Origin: Pyrodictiaceae archaeon
GTDB taxonomy: Archaea; Thermoproteota; Thermoprotei_A; Sulfolobales; Pyrodictiaceae
Direction: 5' to 3'
Assembly: GCA_027036135.1 (NCBI GenBank)
Contig: JALVSY010000007.1
Span: forward strand, 438,880 to 502,879
Length of the DNA: 64,000 nucleotides
The translations under genes and the position numbers were made by a program. Positions 16,599 through 25,553 of the stretch are shown piece by piece; position 1 is the first letter of the stretch; every line of letters starts with the position of its first letter. The notes beneath the pieces were generated by a model. It ran no database searches and was not told the origin of the DNA. It saw only the letters and a list, made by a program, of their open reading frames with translations.

Positions 16599-17286
16599 GG
16601 GTAGAGGCACACCACTATATCGTAGCAGGCCGTGGCTCCACCCAGCACCGGCTCGATATCCACCGCTAACACCAGTTACTCTTAGAGGCAGAGTTATAGA
16701 ACTGATACATGACCCGGGGAGATGGGTTCCATTAGCACACATTGTGCTAGAGAACGGACAAGACTTCTGGATACCAGCTGTTGAGGGAATGTATGTTGGC
16801 CAAATCATAGAAATAGGGCCCGAAGCTACACCAAGCAATGGCAACATACTGCCAGTAGGGAGAATACCGGAGGGAACACAGGTAACCAACGTAGAGATAC
16901 GGCCAGGAGATGGCGGGAAGATAGCTAGATCCTCGGGGACCTACGCAGTTATTATTGGAAGAAGTGGAAACAAGACACTAATTCAGCTCCCTAGTGGCAA
17001 AGTAAAAGAAGTGCCTAATGATGCAAGAGCGACTATAGGGGTAATAGCTGGAGGAGGTAGGCTAGAAAAGCCATTACTAAAAGCGGGTGCCTCGTACTAC
17101 AAGTGGAGCGCAAAACCACATGTATGGCCGCGTGTAAGGGGCGTAGCAATGAACGCTGTAGACCATCCACATGGCGGTGGCAGCCACCAGAGCCCGAGCT
17201 TCCCAACAACAGTCTCGCGTAATGCGCCTCCAGGCCGCAAAGTAGGCCACATAGCTGCTAGGTCAACTGGTCGTAAGAAGAGGTAA
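16570..17286 (+). CDS. rpl2: Ribosomal protein L2 (uL2)
   Basis: This is the 238-residue large-subunit protein uL2, which contacts the peptidyl transferase centre. Archaeal signatures are the N-terminal GKRLIIQRRGRGTPLYRSR, the GVIAGGGRLEKPLLKAG stretch and the catalytic-core loop VRGVAMNAVDHPHGGG, whose histidine sits at the functional tip. The C-terminus ARSTGRKKR is typical. It starts inside the end of the CedB-like gene. It is displaced from its usual archaeal place between L23 and L22 and is followed by S19 after 44 bases. Confidence 0.97.
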   Translation: MGKRLIIQRRGRGTPLYRSRPWLHPAPARYPPLTPVTLRGRVIELIHDPGRWVPLAHIVLENGQDFWIPAVEGMYVGQIIEIGPEATPSNGNILPVGRIPEGTQVTNVEIRPGDGGKIARSSGTYAVIIGRSGNKTLIQLPSGKVKEVPNDARATIGVIAGGGRLEKPLLKAGASYYKWSAKPHVWPRVRGVAMNAVDHPHGGGSHQSPSFPTTVSRNAPPGRKVGHIAARSTGRKKR

Positions 17287-17330
17287 ACCTAATTCAACCC
17301 CTTAGCTATTGATGTGTAGAGGGAGTAATT

Positions 17331-17798
17331 ATGCAGAGTGCGCGTCTCCGACTAGACGAGGAAATGAAGAAATGGCTTGATGCTCTTCCGCCAGAATGGA
17401 AGAAGTTCAAGTACCGTGGCTATTCCCTAGAGGAACTCTTATCCATGCCTATGGATGAATTTGTAAAACTATTGCCAGCAAGGCAGAGGCGAAGCCTACT
17501 TCGAGGCTTGACGGATCAGCAACGAAGACTGTTATGGAAAATAAGAAAGGCACGTAAGAAGATCCTTGAAGGGAAGAAAGTTGTTGTTAAAACACATGTA
17601 AGGGACATGATAATACTACCAGAAATGGTTGGCTTAACTATAGCTGTATACAATGGAAAGGAATTCGTACCCGTAAGAATACAGCCAGAAATGATAGGGC
17701 ACTACTTAGGAGAATTCAGTCCAACATGTAAGCAAGTGCAGCACGGCGAGCCAGGTCTTAAGGCAACAAGAAGCACCCTACACGTAGCGCTAAAGTAG
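17331..17798 (+). CDS. rps19: Ribosomal protein S19 (uS19)
   Basis: This is the 155-residue small-subunit head protein uS19. The archaeal/eukaryotic N-terminal extension (about 60 residues, with [16 protein letters not shown]) precedes the conserved core [26 protein letters not shown] and the end [16 protein letters not shown]. The ATG at 17331 has GAGGGAG about ten bases upstream. It is paired with rpl2, outside the main ribosomal cluster. Confidence 0.97.
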   Translation: MQSARLRLDEEMKKWLDALPPEWKKFKYRGYSLEELLSMPMDEFVKLLPARQRRSLLRGLTDQQRRLLWKIRKARKKILEGKKVVVKTHVRDMIILPEMVGLTIAVYNGKEFVPVRIQPEMIGHYLGEFSPTCKQVQHGEPGLKATRSTLHVALK

Positions 17799-17948
17799 CA
17801 TGCATCAACATTCCTTACCTTACCTCTGTCTTTTCAAAATATAGCTTTAATTCCTGTTTTAATTTACTTGAAAAGCGCCGAAGCTGACAGCATCCTATAC
17901 TTGTAAAAGGAATAGAATGAATGCATTAGCGCGAAACGAGGGAAGCTT

Positions 17949-18491
17949 GTGTCAACTAAGAAGCAGGTTCTAAGACTAAAGTATAATATAACGAGTAAGG
18001 ACTATGATGCAATTTATGCCGAGGAACAACTAGAGAAATATACCGTATCTATAAAGTATATAGATGTATATAATAAGGTGCTTGATTGCGGTTGCGGTAC
18101 AGCACTTTTCATAGAATTCCTAAAAGGTATGAAAAGACTCTGCAACGTGAATTACTACCTATGCCTAGACTTGTCTCCAGGAATGCTGAGACAAGCCAAA
18201 CGAAGAATAAGGAAGCTTGGCTTAGGCTTTCTCGCCGAACTCGTAGAAGCGGACGCAGAGTATTTGCCTCTTCGAGACAAAAGCGTGGAGACGGCTGTAT
18301 CATTCACTGTCATAAATCTGTTGGAAGATAAGACAAAGGGTATTAGAGAGCTCCAACGTGTAACATGTGGCTGTATCCTAGTATCGGTACTAAAGCTTGC
18401 AGAAAAACTCGATATGGTTAGTCTCCGCTTCGGTAAGTATGTAGGTGAAACAAGCAAGGACAAAATATTTCTCAAATGCAATAATGACTAA
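17949..18491 (+). CDS. Class I SAM-dependent methyltransferase
   Basis: This is a 180-residue methyltransferase of the Rossmann-fold class. Motif I is VLDCGCGTALF (residues about 38-48), motif II LCLDLSPGMLRQAKRR, and an acidic motif before LPLRDKSVETAVSF near residue 105 resembles the UbiE/Methyltransf_11 subgroup. The substrate cannot be deduced. It lacks a distinct substrate-binding extension. The GTG start at 17949 follows GAGGGAAGCTT, and a TATA-like AT-rich element lies near 17900-17910. It is convergent with the VWA gene. Confidence 0.8.
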   Translation: MSTKKQVLRLKYNITSKDYDAIYAEEQLEKYTVSIKYIDVYNKVLDCGCGTALFIEFLKGMKRLCNVNYYLCLDLSPGMLRQAKRRIRKLGLGFLAELVEADAEYLPLRDKSVETAVSFTVINLLEDKTKGIRELQRVTCGCILVSVLKLAEKLDMVSLRFGKYVGETSKDKIFLKCNND

Positions 18492-18519
18492 TACGTCATT
18501 AATTGTATGACTGTAGTCG

Positions 18520-20523
18520 CTATAAGCGTAACAATGCGCGCTCAATAACATTGATACTGTCTACCGTAATTATTCTGGCCCCTGTATTGTCGAGGCATGA
18601 AGGATAGTTGTTAGAAGGCGTAAGTATAACAACGCGCCATCCAGAACTTTGAATCCATGCTACTTGATCACATACATCAGTCTCTGTATAGGGCTTAACA
18701 GTTTGCTTAAGATCGCTAATTAATACAAGCTTTGAAGCACTAATACCTTTGACAGCAGCATCTAGTGCTGATACTATGTTCGTATACCCGCTAAACTGTG
18801 TAGAAAAGACTAACTCGATGAGCTTATGAATATTGACCCTGCTTAGCTTATTAAGTACATATACATTCTCGTCAAAGAATACTATCCTTTTTACAAGAGG
18901 CGCTAATGCAGCAGCTGAAAGCAAGGCCGCAATAGCATAGTCGCGCATGCTGCCACTCTTATCAATTACCAATACAATACTCTTCGTTCTCTTATTACTC
19001 CTAACAGTTATCGGGTTCGGTTTCATCCTTACCATATTATGTATCGTATGCCTAGTCGATATCTTACCAAACCCGCTTCTAGTAATAGCAACAGTGGCTC
19101 TTCTACCCTTACTAAAGAGACCAGCATATCTCCTGGTAATAATGTACAGAAGCCTCATTGCATAGTGCTTAGTACGGGAATCCGCACTGCTAGCTATGTT
19201 GCTCAGTAACTTAACTGCATCGGTGAATGAGAGATCCTTTACAAGCGACTTCAACGCTGCATAATTATTTCCCGTCATCAGCGCATTTGCCTCGTAATTA
19301 ACTCTCTCATAGATTTTCCTTAGCTCAGTAAGCACTTCCCCCTCCTTAATCTGGCTCAACATCTCTTTTGCCTTCTCCAATTCAGCTAGCGCGTAGTCTC
19401 TATAGGCTTGTTCATCCTGACCAAGCATGCTCCTAAAAAGCATCTCACGTGCTTCCGCTATCTTCGATAATAGAGCTAGTTCGGTTGAGCCGAGTTCTTT
19501 CTTACGAGCCTTTTCAAGCAGAACATTGTTCGCAAGTATAACTCCGAGAGCCTTCTTATGTATAGGAGGTACCCCTAACGCCTTAGCAGCTATCTCAACA
19601 CTATTCTCGTTATCTCTATCACTTAGCGCTATATCCAATAATTCTTCGCTACTAATACTATTCCTTAAGCGGTCTATTAGCCTTGGATTAGCCTTAATGA
19701 GTTTATTAAGTAATTTCTCGTCAAGCATTTTCTCCCTTATAGCGATATCTAGTACAAGCCTAGCCTCGTTCTCAGATAAGCGATTACGCGAAGCAGCTAT
19801 CCGCGATAAAACACTAGCAACATAGCGCCTTAGAGGCCTACTCCTAGCATACCTATAGATTCTCGCCAGTTGCTCTATTCCTAGCTTCCCGAGATCAACA
19901 TAGTAGGGAAGCTCACTGCCAAGACGAGCAGCAAGCGATAAAACAAAATCATTCCTACCCTTACCAGCAATAGCACTAGCTACGGCTTCACGATAACTAC
20001 TTGAACTCCTAGCCAGTCTTCTAGCTATGTCCTTTATAGCCTTCTCAGATACAACCCGGGCTCTTGACCCCTTGCTTTTAATAACTCCCAATAATCGTAG
20101 CCTAGCATAAGCCGCTTGTGCATCATCACTAAGTCTGCCCCTTAAACTAAAACTAGAGCTCGGCCCTACTCCTAGCTTCTCCAAATCCGACTTAATACCG
20201 CGAATGATATCCTTTACACTATCCCGGCTACTAGTATCCAAGACAAGGTCAGAGAATTTCCTAGAATCCTCCTTTCTCTTACAAAGCACCGAACAAGAAA
20301 CAAACACTATGTCGTCATTAGTTAACATGCCTCCTCGCAGCGTAGCATAAATAGAAAGAATCCTCGCTAATTCAACAAGCTCAGCCGTAGAAACCCTTAT
20401 TCCACGGCTCCTAGCCTTCTTTGCCAGCTTATTTACAAGATCTATTATGAACTCGTCGTAACTTCTTAAGGCACTAGGAACCGAATTAGCCTGAGCCTCC
20501 AAAGACCCTTCCCAGCGCTTCAT
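18520..20523 (-). CDS. VWA-domain protein of a MoxR-VWA pair
   Basis: This is a 667-residue protein. The first 500 residues are helical, charged and repetitive (many Leu-Ala-Arg-rich helices, HEAT-like by eye). The C-terminal 150 residues form a von Willebrand A domain with a MIDAS: DKSGSM at residues 521-526, the Thr of GYTNI near 581 and an Asp of SDLK near 604. Its 5' end overlaps the MoxR-family ATPase gene by 38 bases. MoxR-VWA pairs act as metal- or protein-remodelling chaperones, with the VWA protein delivering the substrate. The client is unknown. Confidence 0.85.
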   Translation of the reverse strand: MKRWEGSLEAQANSVPSALRSYDEFIIDLVNKLAKKARSRGIRVSTAELVELARILSIYATLRGGMLTNDDIVFVSCSVLCKRKEDSRKFSDLVLDTSSRDSVKDIIRGIKSDLEKLGVGPSSSFSLRGRLSDDAQAAYARLRLLGVIKSKGSRARVVSEKAIKDIARRLARSSSSYREAVASAIAGKGRNDFVLSLAARLGSELPYYVDLGKLGIEQLARIYRYARSRPLRRYVASVLSRIAASRNRLSENEARLVLDIAIREKMLDEKLLNKLIKANPRLIDRLRNSISSEELLDIALSDRDNENSVEIAAKALGVPPIHKKALGVILANNVLLEKARKKELGSTELALLSKIAEAREMLFRSMLGQDEQAYRDYALAELEKAKEMLSQIKEGEVLTELRKIYERVNYEANALMTGNNYAALKSLVKDLSFTDAVKLLSNIASSADSRTKHYAMRLLYIITRRYAGLFSKGRRATVAITRSGFGKISTRHTIHNMVRMKPNPITVRSNKRTKSIVLVIDKSGSMRDYAIAALLSAAALAPLVKRIVFFDENVYVLNKLSRVNIHKLIELVFSTQFSGYTNIVSALDAAVKGISASKLVLISDLKQTVKPYTETDVCDQVAWIQSSGWRVVILTPSNNYPSCLDNTGARIITVDSINVIERALLRL

Positions 20524-21490
20524 CCACTATCTCTCCCTCCTCAACACGCTTATACAATACTATTGTAGCAGCATCAATTACCTCTCTTACCGATACCTCG
20601 TCTCGGCCTCGTAGCGCAGCTAATCTACCAGCAATCCTGGCCCATAATACAGTATCAGCTGGCCCAGGTTTATACGTGGCTTTTTCCCGAAGAATATTAA
20701 CAACCATTACCATCTTCTTTACTAGTTCGTCGCTAATACGAGTAGCCGCGTCATAGCGCAGCCTTACAATTTCGAGCTCAAGCTCTGGAGAAGGATAATT
20801 GAACTCAATGCGCACAACCCTTCTAAGAAAGGCATCACTTAGCTCGCCTTGTGCATAGTCCTCGGGATTACTTGTAAATATTATCTGAAACCCATCACCC
20901 CTAGCCCAGAATACACGCTTAATCTCGGGAACAATAATCCTCCTCTTATCAATTATATCAAGCAATAGGTTCTGGAACTCTTCACTGCTCCTCCTTATCT
21001 CGTCAACAAGAACGCCAGCGTCAAGTATCAGGGCAGCAAGCAATGGGCGTGGCATAAAGCTTGCCTCATTAAACCCGTATTTAAGGGCCATCAGTGGATG
21101 AAAATCACCTATAACCCTATACTCGTCATAATTCTCGCTGCAGGGTATGATAAAAGCAGGCTTACCAGCCCATAGGGAAAGTATAGCCTCACCTATCTCC
21201 GTCTTACCAGTCCCGGGAGGTCCCTCAAATAAGACAGGTCTCCCAGCGAGAAAAGCAGCAGCAGTCAAAGTAATAACCTTATCATCGACTATAAGCTTAT
21301 ACCTATTCCTAAGCTCCCTTCTTATAAGATCCGGGTTACGAATAGGCTTCTGAGCTTTTTTCTCAATAATCTGTCCATAAATCTGCCTAACCTTATCCTC
21401 AATAGACTCATTTCTCCCCCTAATAGGCTTCTCATTGTTAGGTTCTAGATAGCTCTCAAAGACCCATATGTCATCAGTACTGTTGTCCAT
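20486..21490 (-). CDS. MoxR-family AAA+ ATPase
   Basis: This is a 334-residue AAA+ protein of the MoxR type. Walker A is FEGPPGTGKTE (residues 88-98), Walker B VLVDEIRRSS (160-169), the sensor 1 region is IIFTSNPEDYAQGELSDAFLRR, and an arginine-rich sensor 2 region lies near the C-terminus (ARIAGRLAALRGRDE). A 60-residue N-terminal extension is poorly conserved. It is the first gene of the two-gene MoxR-VWA operon and overlaps the VWA gene, which supports a complex. Confidence 0.9.
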   Translation of the reverse strand: MDNSTDDIWVFESYLEPNNEKPIRGRNESIEDKVRQIYGQIIEKKAQKPIRNPDLIRRELRNRYKLIVDDKVITLTAAAFLAGRPVLFEGPPGTGKTEIGEAILSLWAGKPAFIIPCSENYDEYRVIGDFHPLMALKYGFNEASFMPRPLLAALILDAGVLVDEIRRSSEEFQNLLLDIIDKRRIIVPEIKRVFWARGDGFQIIFTSNPEDYAQGELSDAFLRRVVRIEFNYPSPELELEIVRLRYDAATRISDELVKKMVMVVNILREKATYKPGPADTVLWARIAGRLAALRGRDEVSVREVIDAATIVLYKRVEEGEIVDEALGRVFGGSG

Positions 21491-21647
21491 ACCCTTGCTC
21501 CCTTTCTAAGAGCCTGTACACGTACCCCCTAATTATGCAAAGTGTACACAATCAATGCCATGAGCAAGGTAACAGAAATAACAATGCAACAATATAATTA
21601 GCCCGAGTAACATTACTTTTATCTAAGCAATAAGGGGAGACAAGCTA

Positions 21648-22115
21648 TTGGCGCACCTCGAGCCAGTACTCTATAGCGTCTGGATAAGAAAAGGTCCAGA
21701 CATAGAGAAATATGACCTAGTATTCGATGAGACTGGAGTCGAGCTACGATTCCTAGGTGAGTACTGGGTCTCCCTAAGACCAAGAACCGGGCTGCAAAGA
21801 CGAACAGACTTATTCATTTACAGCTTAAGGAAACGAAAGGCCAGGCAGGAGAGCGTCCAATCGATACGCATAGACTACTGCGATATAGCTAGGTACGAGC
21901 TAAGGAAGCCACAACAGAAAAAGAAGCAGAACAGGATGAGTACAACGAGCATATCCGTAGAGCAGGAAGCGGCTCGCCTAGTACTTGTGCTAAGGAATGG
22001 AAAGATAATCGAGATAGGTATATCGCCCAAAGTTTATCATATAGCGAAAGCATTGGTGAAAAATTATCTTATAAAGGGGCTTGAGAAATGCCGTAAACAG
22101 GACAAGGGGCAATGA
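21648..22115 (+). CDS. Hypothetical protein
   Basis: I do not recognise this 155-residue protein. It looks beta-rich at the N-terminus, with YDLVFDETGVELRFLGEYW, then a basic, probably flexible stretch (residues about 88-108, KPQQKKKQNR), then strands and a C-terminal helix ending KNYLIKGLEKCRKQ. A PH-like fold is possible but unproved. The TTG start at 21648 follows GGGGAGACAAG. It is divergent from the MoxR-VWA operon. Its stop codon overlaps a candidate C/D box element. Confidence 0.55.
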   Translation: MAHLEPVLYSVWIRKGPDIEKYDLVFDETGVELRFLGEYWVSLRPRTGLQRRTDLFIYSLRKRKARQESVQSIRIDYCDIARYELRKPQQKKKQNRMSTTSISVEQEAARLVLVLRNGKIIEIGISPKVYHIAKALVKNYLIKGLEKCRKQDKGQ

Positions 22116-22179
22116 AGAGGGCCCGATAATCTGAAACAATGCTAGGCTTCTTCTCGGTGATGAAGGATCAACCGTCGGA
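22112..22179 (+). ncRNA. Weak C/D box small RNA candidate
   Basis: Four C/D-like boxes occur in guide RNA order: ATGAAGA (22112-22118), 12 bases, CTGA (22131-22134), 22 bases, a perfect GTGATGA (22157-22163), 12 bases, then CGGA (22176-22179). Both intervals equal the canonical 12-base guide length. The outer boxes each have one mismatch and the first overlaps a stop codon, so chance is a real alternative. No promoter is obvious. Confidence 0.2.
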
Positions 22180-22196
22180 GCCGCCTATATCCTAAC

Positions 22197-22463
22197 TTAT
22201 CTCGTCGCATCTATGCTGTACACCTTTACACCAAACACGGTATCAGTCTTGTTCTCCTGGACTATTCTCTCAACGCGTCTCCGTAACTCCTCTAGGTCGG
22301 CACTCCCAGCATCTATGTCCACGTAGTATAGCTCTGGTGTAACCTTTGACCTACTAAGCTTGAACTCAATACCATTATTCTGTAGAGCAGTAAGTATCCT
22401 TTCCGCGTCGCTTGAGTAATAGGTATTGAATATTAGGCGGACAGCCCTTCGCCCTTTGGGCAT
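22197..22463 (-). CDS. Hypothetical small alpha/beta protein
   Basis: This 88-residue protein has an alternating strand-helix pattern: VRLIFNTYY, a helix SDAERILTALQNNG, strands FKLSRSK and LYYVDIDAG, a helix DLEELRRRVERIVQE and a final strand VFGVKVYSI. It resembles a ferredoxin-like or ACT-like fold, but I cannot assign a family. It begins three bases after the YkgJ-family gene, on the same strand, so it is probably translated from the same mRNA. Confidence 0.6.
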   Translation of the reverse strand: MPKGRRAVRLIFNTYYSSDAERILTALQNNGIEFKLSRSKVTPELYYVDIDAGSADLEELRRRVERIVQENKTDTVFGVKVYSIDATR

Positions 22464-22465
22464 GG

Positions 22466-23032
22466 TTACCCATACCTCGCTATGTACTCGTCTATGTCCA
22501 TAATAGTTGCGCAGGTTTTTAAATCAGTCACTGGTTTAAGCCCCCTCCTCTCCACGTATTCCACTATGCTACTAAACTCTATGAAGGCGTTCTTAGCCGC
22601 CTCAAACTCGTTTGGGAAAACTCTTGGGATTAAGTTAACATTTCGACTTAGTTGCTCAGCAACCCTCTTATTATTAGCTACCCAGTCACACTTACCTGAG
22701 AGCATTAGTTTTCCACTCGGCATTTCGAGAAGCAAGGGATACATCTTGCAAGCATACGGCTTATCCCTATGTATCCTACAGCGGTGTTTCTCCCTATCAT
22801 AAAAAGGGCAGTATCCTTGTATAATCCACCTATAGAGCGTTACAATGCATGATCTCTTATCATCCATGTATACTTGTAATGGCTTGAACTCTAGCGAAAC
22901 ACCAAGGTTCTCGGCAAGTTCTTCAAGTAGTCTTTTCTCCCAGGGAAAGACCGTTGGCATTTCATATTCTTTCTCGAAGTAACAGCAATGATCGCAGTAC
23001 AAGCACTTAAACCGTGGAAGTTGCCTCACCAT
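22466..23032 (-). CDS. YkgJ-family cysteine-cluster protein
   Basis: This is an approximately 188-residue protein of the YkgJ/CxxCxxCC group, presumed to bind zinc or an iron-sulfur cluster. The N-terminus has CLYCDHCCYF, followed by CPFYDREKHRCRIHRDKPYACKMYP (split pattern C-x8-C-x8-C), the second signature of the family. The open frame extends to 23233, but the upstream 67 residues are unlike the family and include out-of-place cysteines. The ATG at 23032 puts the metal motif at residue 7 and is preferred. It is in an operon with the 88-residue gene downstream. Confidence 0.75.
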   Translation of the reverse strand: MVRQLPRFKCLYCDHCCYFEKEYEMPTVFPWEKRLLEELAENLGVSLEFKPLQVYMDDKRSCIVTLYRWIIQGYCPFYDREKHRCRIHRDKPYACKMYPLLLEMPSGKLMLSGKCDWVANNKRVAEQLSRNVNLIPRVFPNEFEAAKNAFIEFSSIVEYVERRGLKPVTDLKTCATIMDIDEYIARYG

Positions 23033-23254
23033 TACTAGTAACCCTAAAGCCCTAGTACCAGCTACTCCCTTGATATGGGCAACGCCTCCGCTGTGATGAA
23101 GGGTGCAAACGCAGAAGAGCCTTACTAGATGACGAAGAGAACCTGTCTGAGCTATCCTAGCCACTAATATGGGCCTCCGAAGAAGGGGTTTGGTCAGCAC
23201 AGCGCTGTGCTCAGTACTCGGCAAACACTTCATCGGCTCCGAGAATAGCTAGGA

Positions 23255-23262
23255 AAAATTAT
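23255..23262 (+). promoter_or_regulatory. TATA box before small basic gene
   Basis: AAAATTAT at 23255-23262 predicts a transcript start near 23287, 17 bases before the ATG of the 36-residue basic frame. Confidence 0.4.
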
Positions 23263-23303
23263 AGGGGTTGATTAATCCCTAGCGCTACTTGGTGAAGGGA
23301 CGA

Positions 23304-23414
23304 ATGGGTGGCAGGCAGAGAACAACTCTATTCATGACAGCTGAGGAGAAAGCTGCTTCAAAGACTAGGGAGGCGAAGCAGACAAAGACCAAGAAGGGTA
23401 AGGGCAAACGATAA
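23304..23414 (+). CDS. Very small basic protein, function unknown
   Basis: This is a 36-residue frame, half of it Lys, Arg or Thr, beginning MGGRQRTTLF and ending in KKGKGKR. It has a purine-rich GGTGAAGGGACGA just upstream and its own TATA-like box at 23255-23262, which is more support than a random frame would have. The basic tail recalls the N-terminal extensions of archaeal S25e-type ribosomal proteins, but the wing-helix body of S25e is absent, so it is either a separate small RNA-binding protein or a truncated relic. It is too short for certainty. Confidence 0.4.
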   Translation: MGGRQRTTLFMTAEEKAASKTREAKQTKTKKGKGKR

Positions 23415-23420
23415 CAATAC

Positions 23421-23428
23421 CTTTTTAT
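23421..23428 (+). promoter_or_regulatory. TATA box, leaderless promoter of SPOUT methyltransferase
   Basis: CTTTTTAT at 23421-23428 predicts transcription from about 23451-23455, essentially at the ATG 23458, so the mRNA would be leaderless. Confidence 0.45.
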
Positions 23429-23457
23429 CGATAAGTTATTAAGTTGCATTTTTATCA

Positions 23458-24363
23458 ATGTATACAGTTTGTGTGCTATACTCGTCTTCTTCAGTGATAC
23501 GAGAAGCGGTGCACCAAAAATTGACTGCTAAGAAGCGTCGATGCAAGCTAGGTGTAGCGCTAGCGGCATCGTATACGTTAACTGAGCCATCGCTTCTCCT
23601 CAAGACGATAAAGATAGGTGTCCTCGGGAGACTATTAGCAGTGTTTAGAGTCGATAATGTGGTCTTCTTCATAGACCGTGCTGATGCCTGGAAAGAGGCT
23701 AGCCTTGCCAAGCGAATACTAGAATACATGGTTACAGCTCCTTATCTACGCCGATACGTCTATCCCCCTAATGTCCCGGATCTACGCTATGCAGGGGTCT
23801 TGCCCCCGCTTCAGCTTCCTACGCATGGTGTCGGTGGACCACGCGAGGGAGAGATTCGGGAAGCCCTTGTACTTAGACCAGTGAGGCAAGGTGTAGTAGT
23901 GGAAGCAGGGCTGAGTAAGCCAGTACTTGCGAGAACGAATAAGAAGTATAGGAGAGGCCAGAGAGTACTGATACGAATAGAGTCTCTTTCCCCGATATCG
24001 GTAACCCTGTTGCAAAAAACCGATATATACTCGGGGTTCTCAGTCCATATAGAGGAGTCCCTTACAAGGCTTTTACGCAAATATCGTGACAAATACTATG
24101 TTATCGCAACTAGTAGAAAGGGTAACACCATAGATATAGAAAACTTACGTGCCAGGAGCCACTCGGTATGCAATAAAGGCGTACTAGTAGTGTTTGGCTC
24201 GCCTAGTGAGGGCTTATTCGAGCTAGCTGAGCATGAGGGACAGAGACTGACTAGCCTCGTAGACGAGGTTGTGAACACGGTTCCGGGCCAAGGCACACTA
24301 ACAGTTAGGGTTGAGGAAGCTGTAGCAGCAACCTTAGCGATACTTAACCTATTCTTGGACTAA
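23458..24363 (+). CDS. SPOUT-fold RNA methyltransferase (DUF171-type)
   Basis: This is a 301-residue protein of the archaeal/eukaryotic SPOUT group annotated as putative RNA uridine N3 methyltransferase. Features are an N-terminal strand-rich half with LGRLLAVFRVDNVVFF, the conserved YLRRYVYP...LRYAGVLPPLQLPTHG (residues about 90-125), a beta-barrel insertion near 145-180, and the knot-forming C-terminal part VLVVFGSPSEGLFEL ... VVNTVPGQGTLTVRVEEA. In many archaea this gene directly precedes rpl3, as here, consistent with a rRNA target. Substrate assignment is by family only. Confidence 0.85.
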   Translation: MYTVCVLYSSSSVIREAVHQKLTAKKRRCKLGVALAASYTLTEPSLLLKTIKIGVLGRLLAVFRVDNVVFFIDRADAWKEASLAKRILEYMVTAPYLRRYVYPPNVPDLRYAGVLPPLQLPTHGVGGPREGEIREALVLRPVRQGVVVEAGLSKPVLARTNKKYRRGQRVLIRIESLSPISVTLLQKTDIYSGFSVHIEESLTRLLRKYRDKYYVIATSRKGNTIDIENLRARSHSVCNKGVLVVFGSPSEGLFELAEHEGQRLTSLVDEVVNTVPGQGTLTVRVEEAVAATLAILNLFLD

Positions 24364-24474
24364 ACGGATCTACCCCTCTCGTTGCTTTATGCGTTGACGC
24401 GTAGGGATAAAAACGAGTAGAGGTAGGGACTGGCTACGGGAGCACGGTAGTAAGGAATACGGTGGTGGTGCAGA

Positions 24475-25518
24475 GTGGGTGCGAGGAAAAAGCATGCGCC
24501 TAGACGAGGTAGCCTAGGACTAAGGCCGCGGAAGAGGGCATCAAGGCTAGTGCCCCGTATAAAATCGTGGCCAGAGGTTGTGAGCGAGAACCCGCTACCC
24601 CTTGCATTCCTAGCTTATAAGGCTGGCATGACGCATGCATTCATGATAGATGATACACCTGGCTCAATGACTCATGGAAGAGAGATATTCGTTCCCGTAA
24701 CGGTTCTCGAAGCACCCCCCATGGTAGCTGTAGCACTCCGCGTCTATGGCTATGACCCCAATATAGGGCTCTATACTATGGGCGAGGCCTGGGCGCAGCC
24801 GGAGGCGCTAATCAATCAGTACAAGCTCGATATAAACCGGGCTATTCCGCGCCTAAGGTTCCCCGATACCGAGAAGGCTGTAAAGAGGCTAGAAGAGAAG
24901 CTCAGCGATATCTACGATGTGAGGATAATAGCAGCGTCACAGCCACGCCTAGTAGGTGGGCTGAGCAAGAAGAAGCCAGACCTAATTGAGATAAAGATAG
25001 GTGGTGGTAAGAGCCTAGAAGAGCGCTTCAACTATGCAACAAAAATACTTGGTGGCGAGATAAAGATAACCGATGTATTTAAGGAAGGACAGCTGGTTGA
25101 CGTCATAGCAGTCACCAGAGGCAAGGGGTTCCAGGGCGTAATAAAGAGGTTTGGAGTAAAGGAACTCCCAAGATGGCACAAGCACAGAAAGGGTAGTAGG
25201 AGCGGTCCAGGCACACGTGGCCCGGCAACCACGTTCTCTTGGAGCGAGGTACCGCAGCCAGGCCAAATGGGGTACCATAGGCGAACGGAGTATAATAAGC
25301 GAATAATCAAGATAGGCGAGAACGGCCTAGAGGTAACGCCGGCAGGCGGCTTCCTCCACTACGGTATAGTGAGGAGCACATACGTACTACTCGCGGGCAG
25401 CGTGCCAGGTACGCCAAAGAGACCAATAGTGTTAAGACACCCAGTGCGCCCCACGTGGACGCCGGAGGCTCCTCCACGAATCACGTTTATCAGCTTACAA
25501 AGCAAACAAGGCAACTAA
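24475..25518 (+). CDS. rpl3: Ribosomal protein L3 (uL3)
   Basis: This is the 347-residue archaeal uL3. Signatures are KRASRLVPRIKSWP, FLAYKAGMTHAFM, the peptidyl-transferase-facing loop KELPRWHKHRKGSRSGPG and GQMGYHRRTEYNKRIIKIG. The GTG start at 24475 has GGTGGTGGTG shortly upstream, and a GATAAAAA box lies near 24408. It opens the main ribosomal cluster and is followed by L4 after 35 bases. Confidence 0.97.
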   Translation: MGARKKHAPRRGSLGLRPRKRASRLVPRIKSWPEVVSENPLPLAFLAYKAGMTHAFMIDDTPGSMTHGREIFVPVTVLEAPPMVAVALRVYGYDPNIGLYTMGEAWAQPEALINQYKLDINRAIPRLRFPDTEKAVKRLEEKLSDIYDVRIIAASQPRLVGGLSKKKPDLIEIKIGGGKSLEERFNYATKILGGEIKITDVFKEGQLVDVIAVTRGKGFQGVIKRFGVKELPRWHKHRKGSRSGPGTRGPATTFSWSEVPQPGQMGYHRRTEYNKRIIKIGENGLEVTPAGGFLHYGIVRSTYVLLAGSVPGTPKRPIVLRHPVRPTWTPEAPPRITFISLQSKQGN

Positions 25519-25553
25519 AAATAATCAATAAATATATGAGGTGAGCCGGCACC

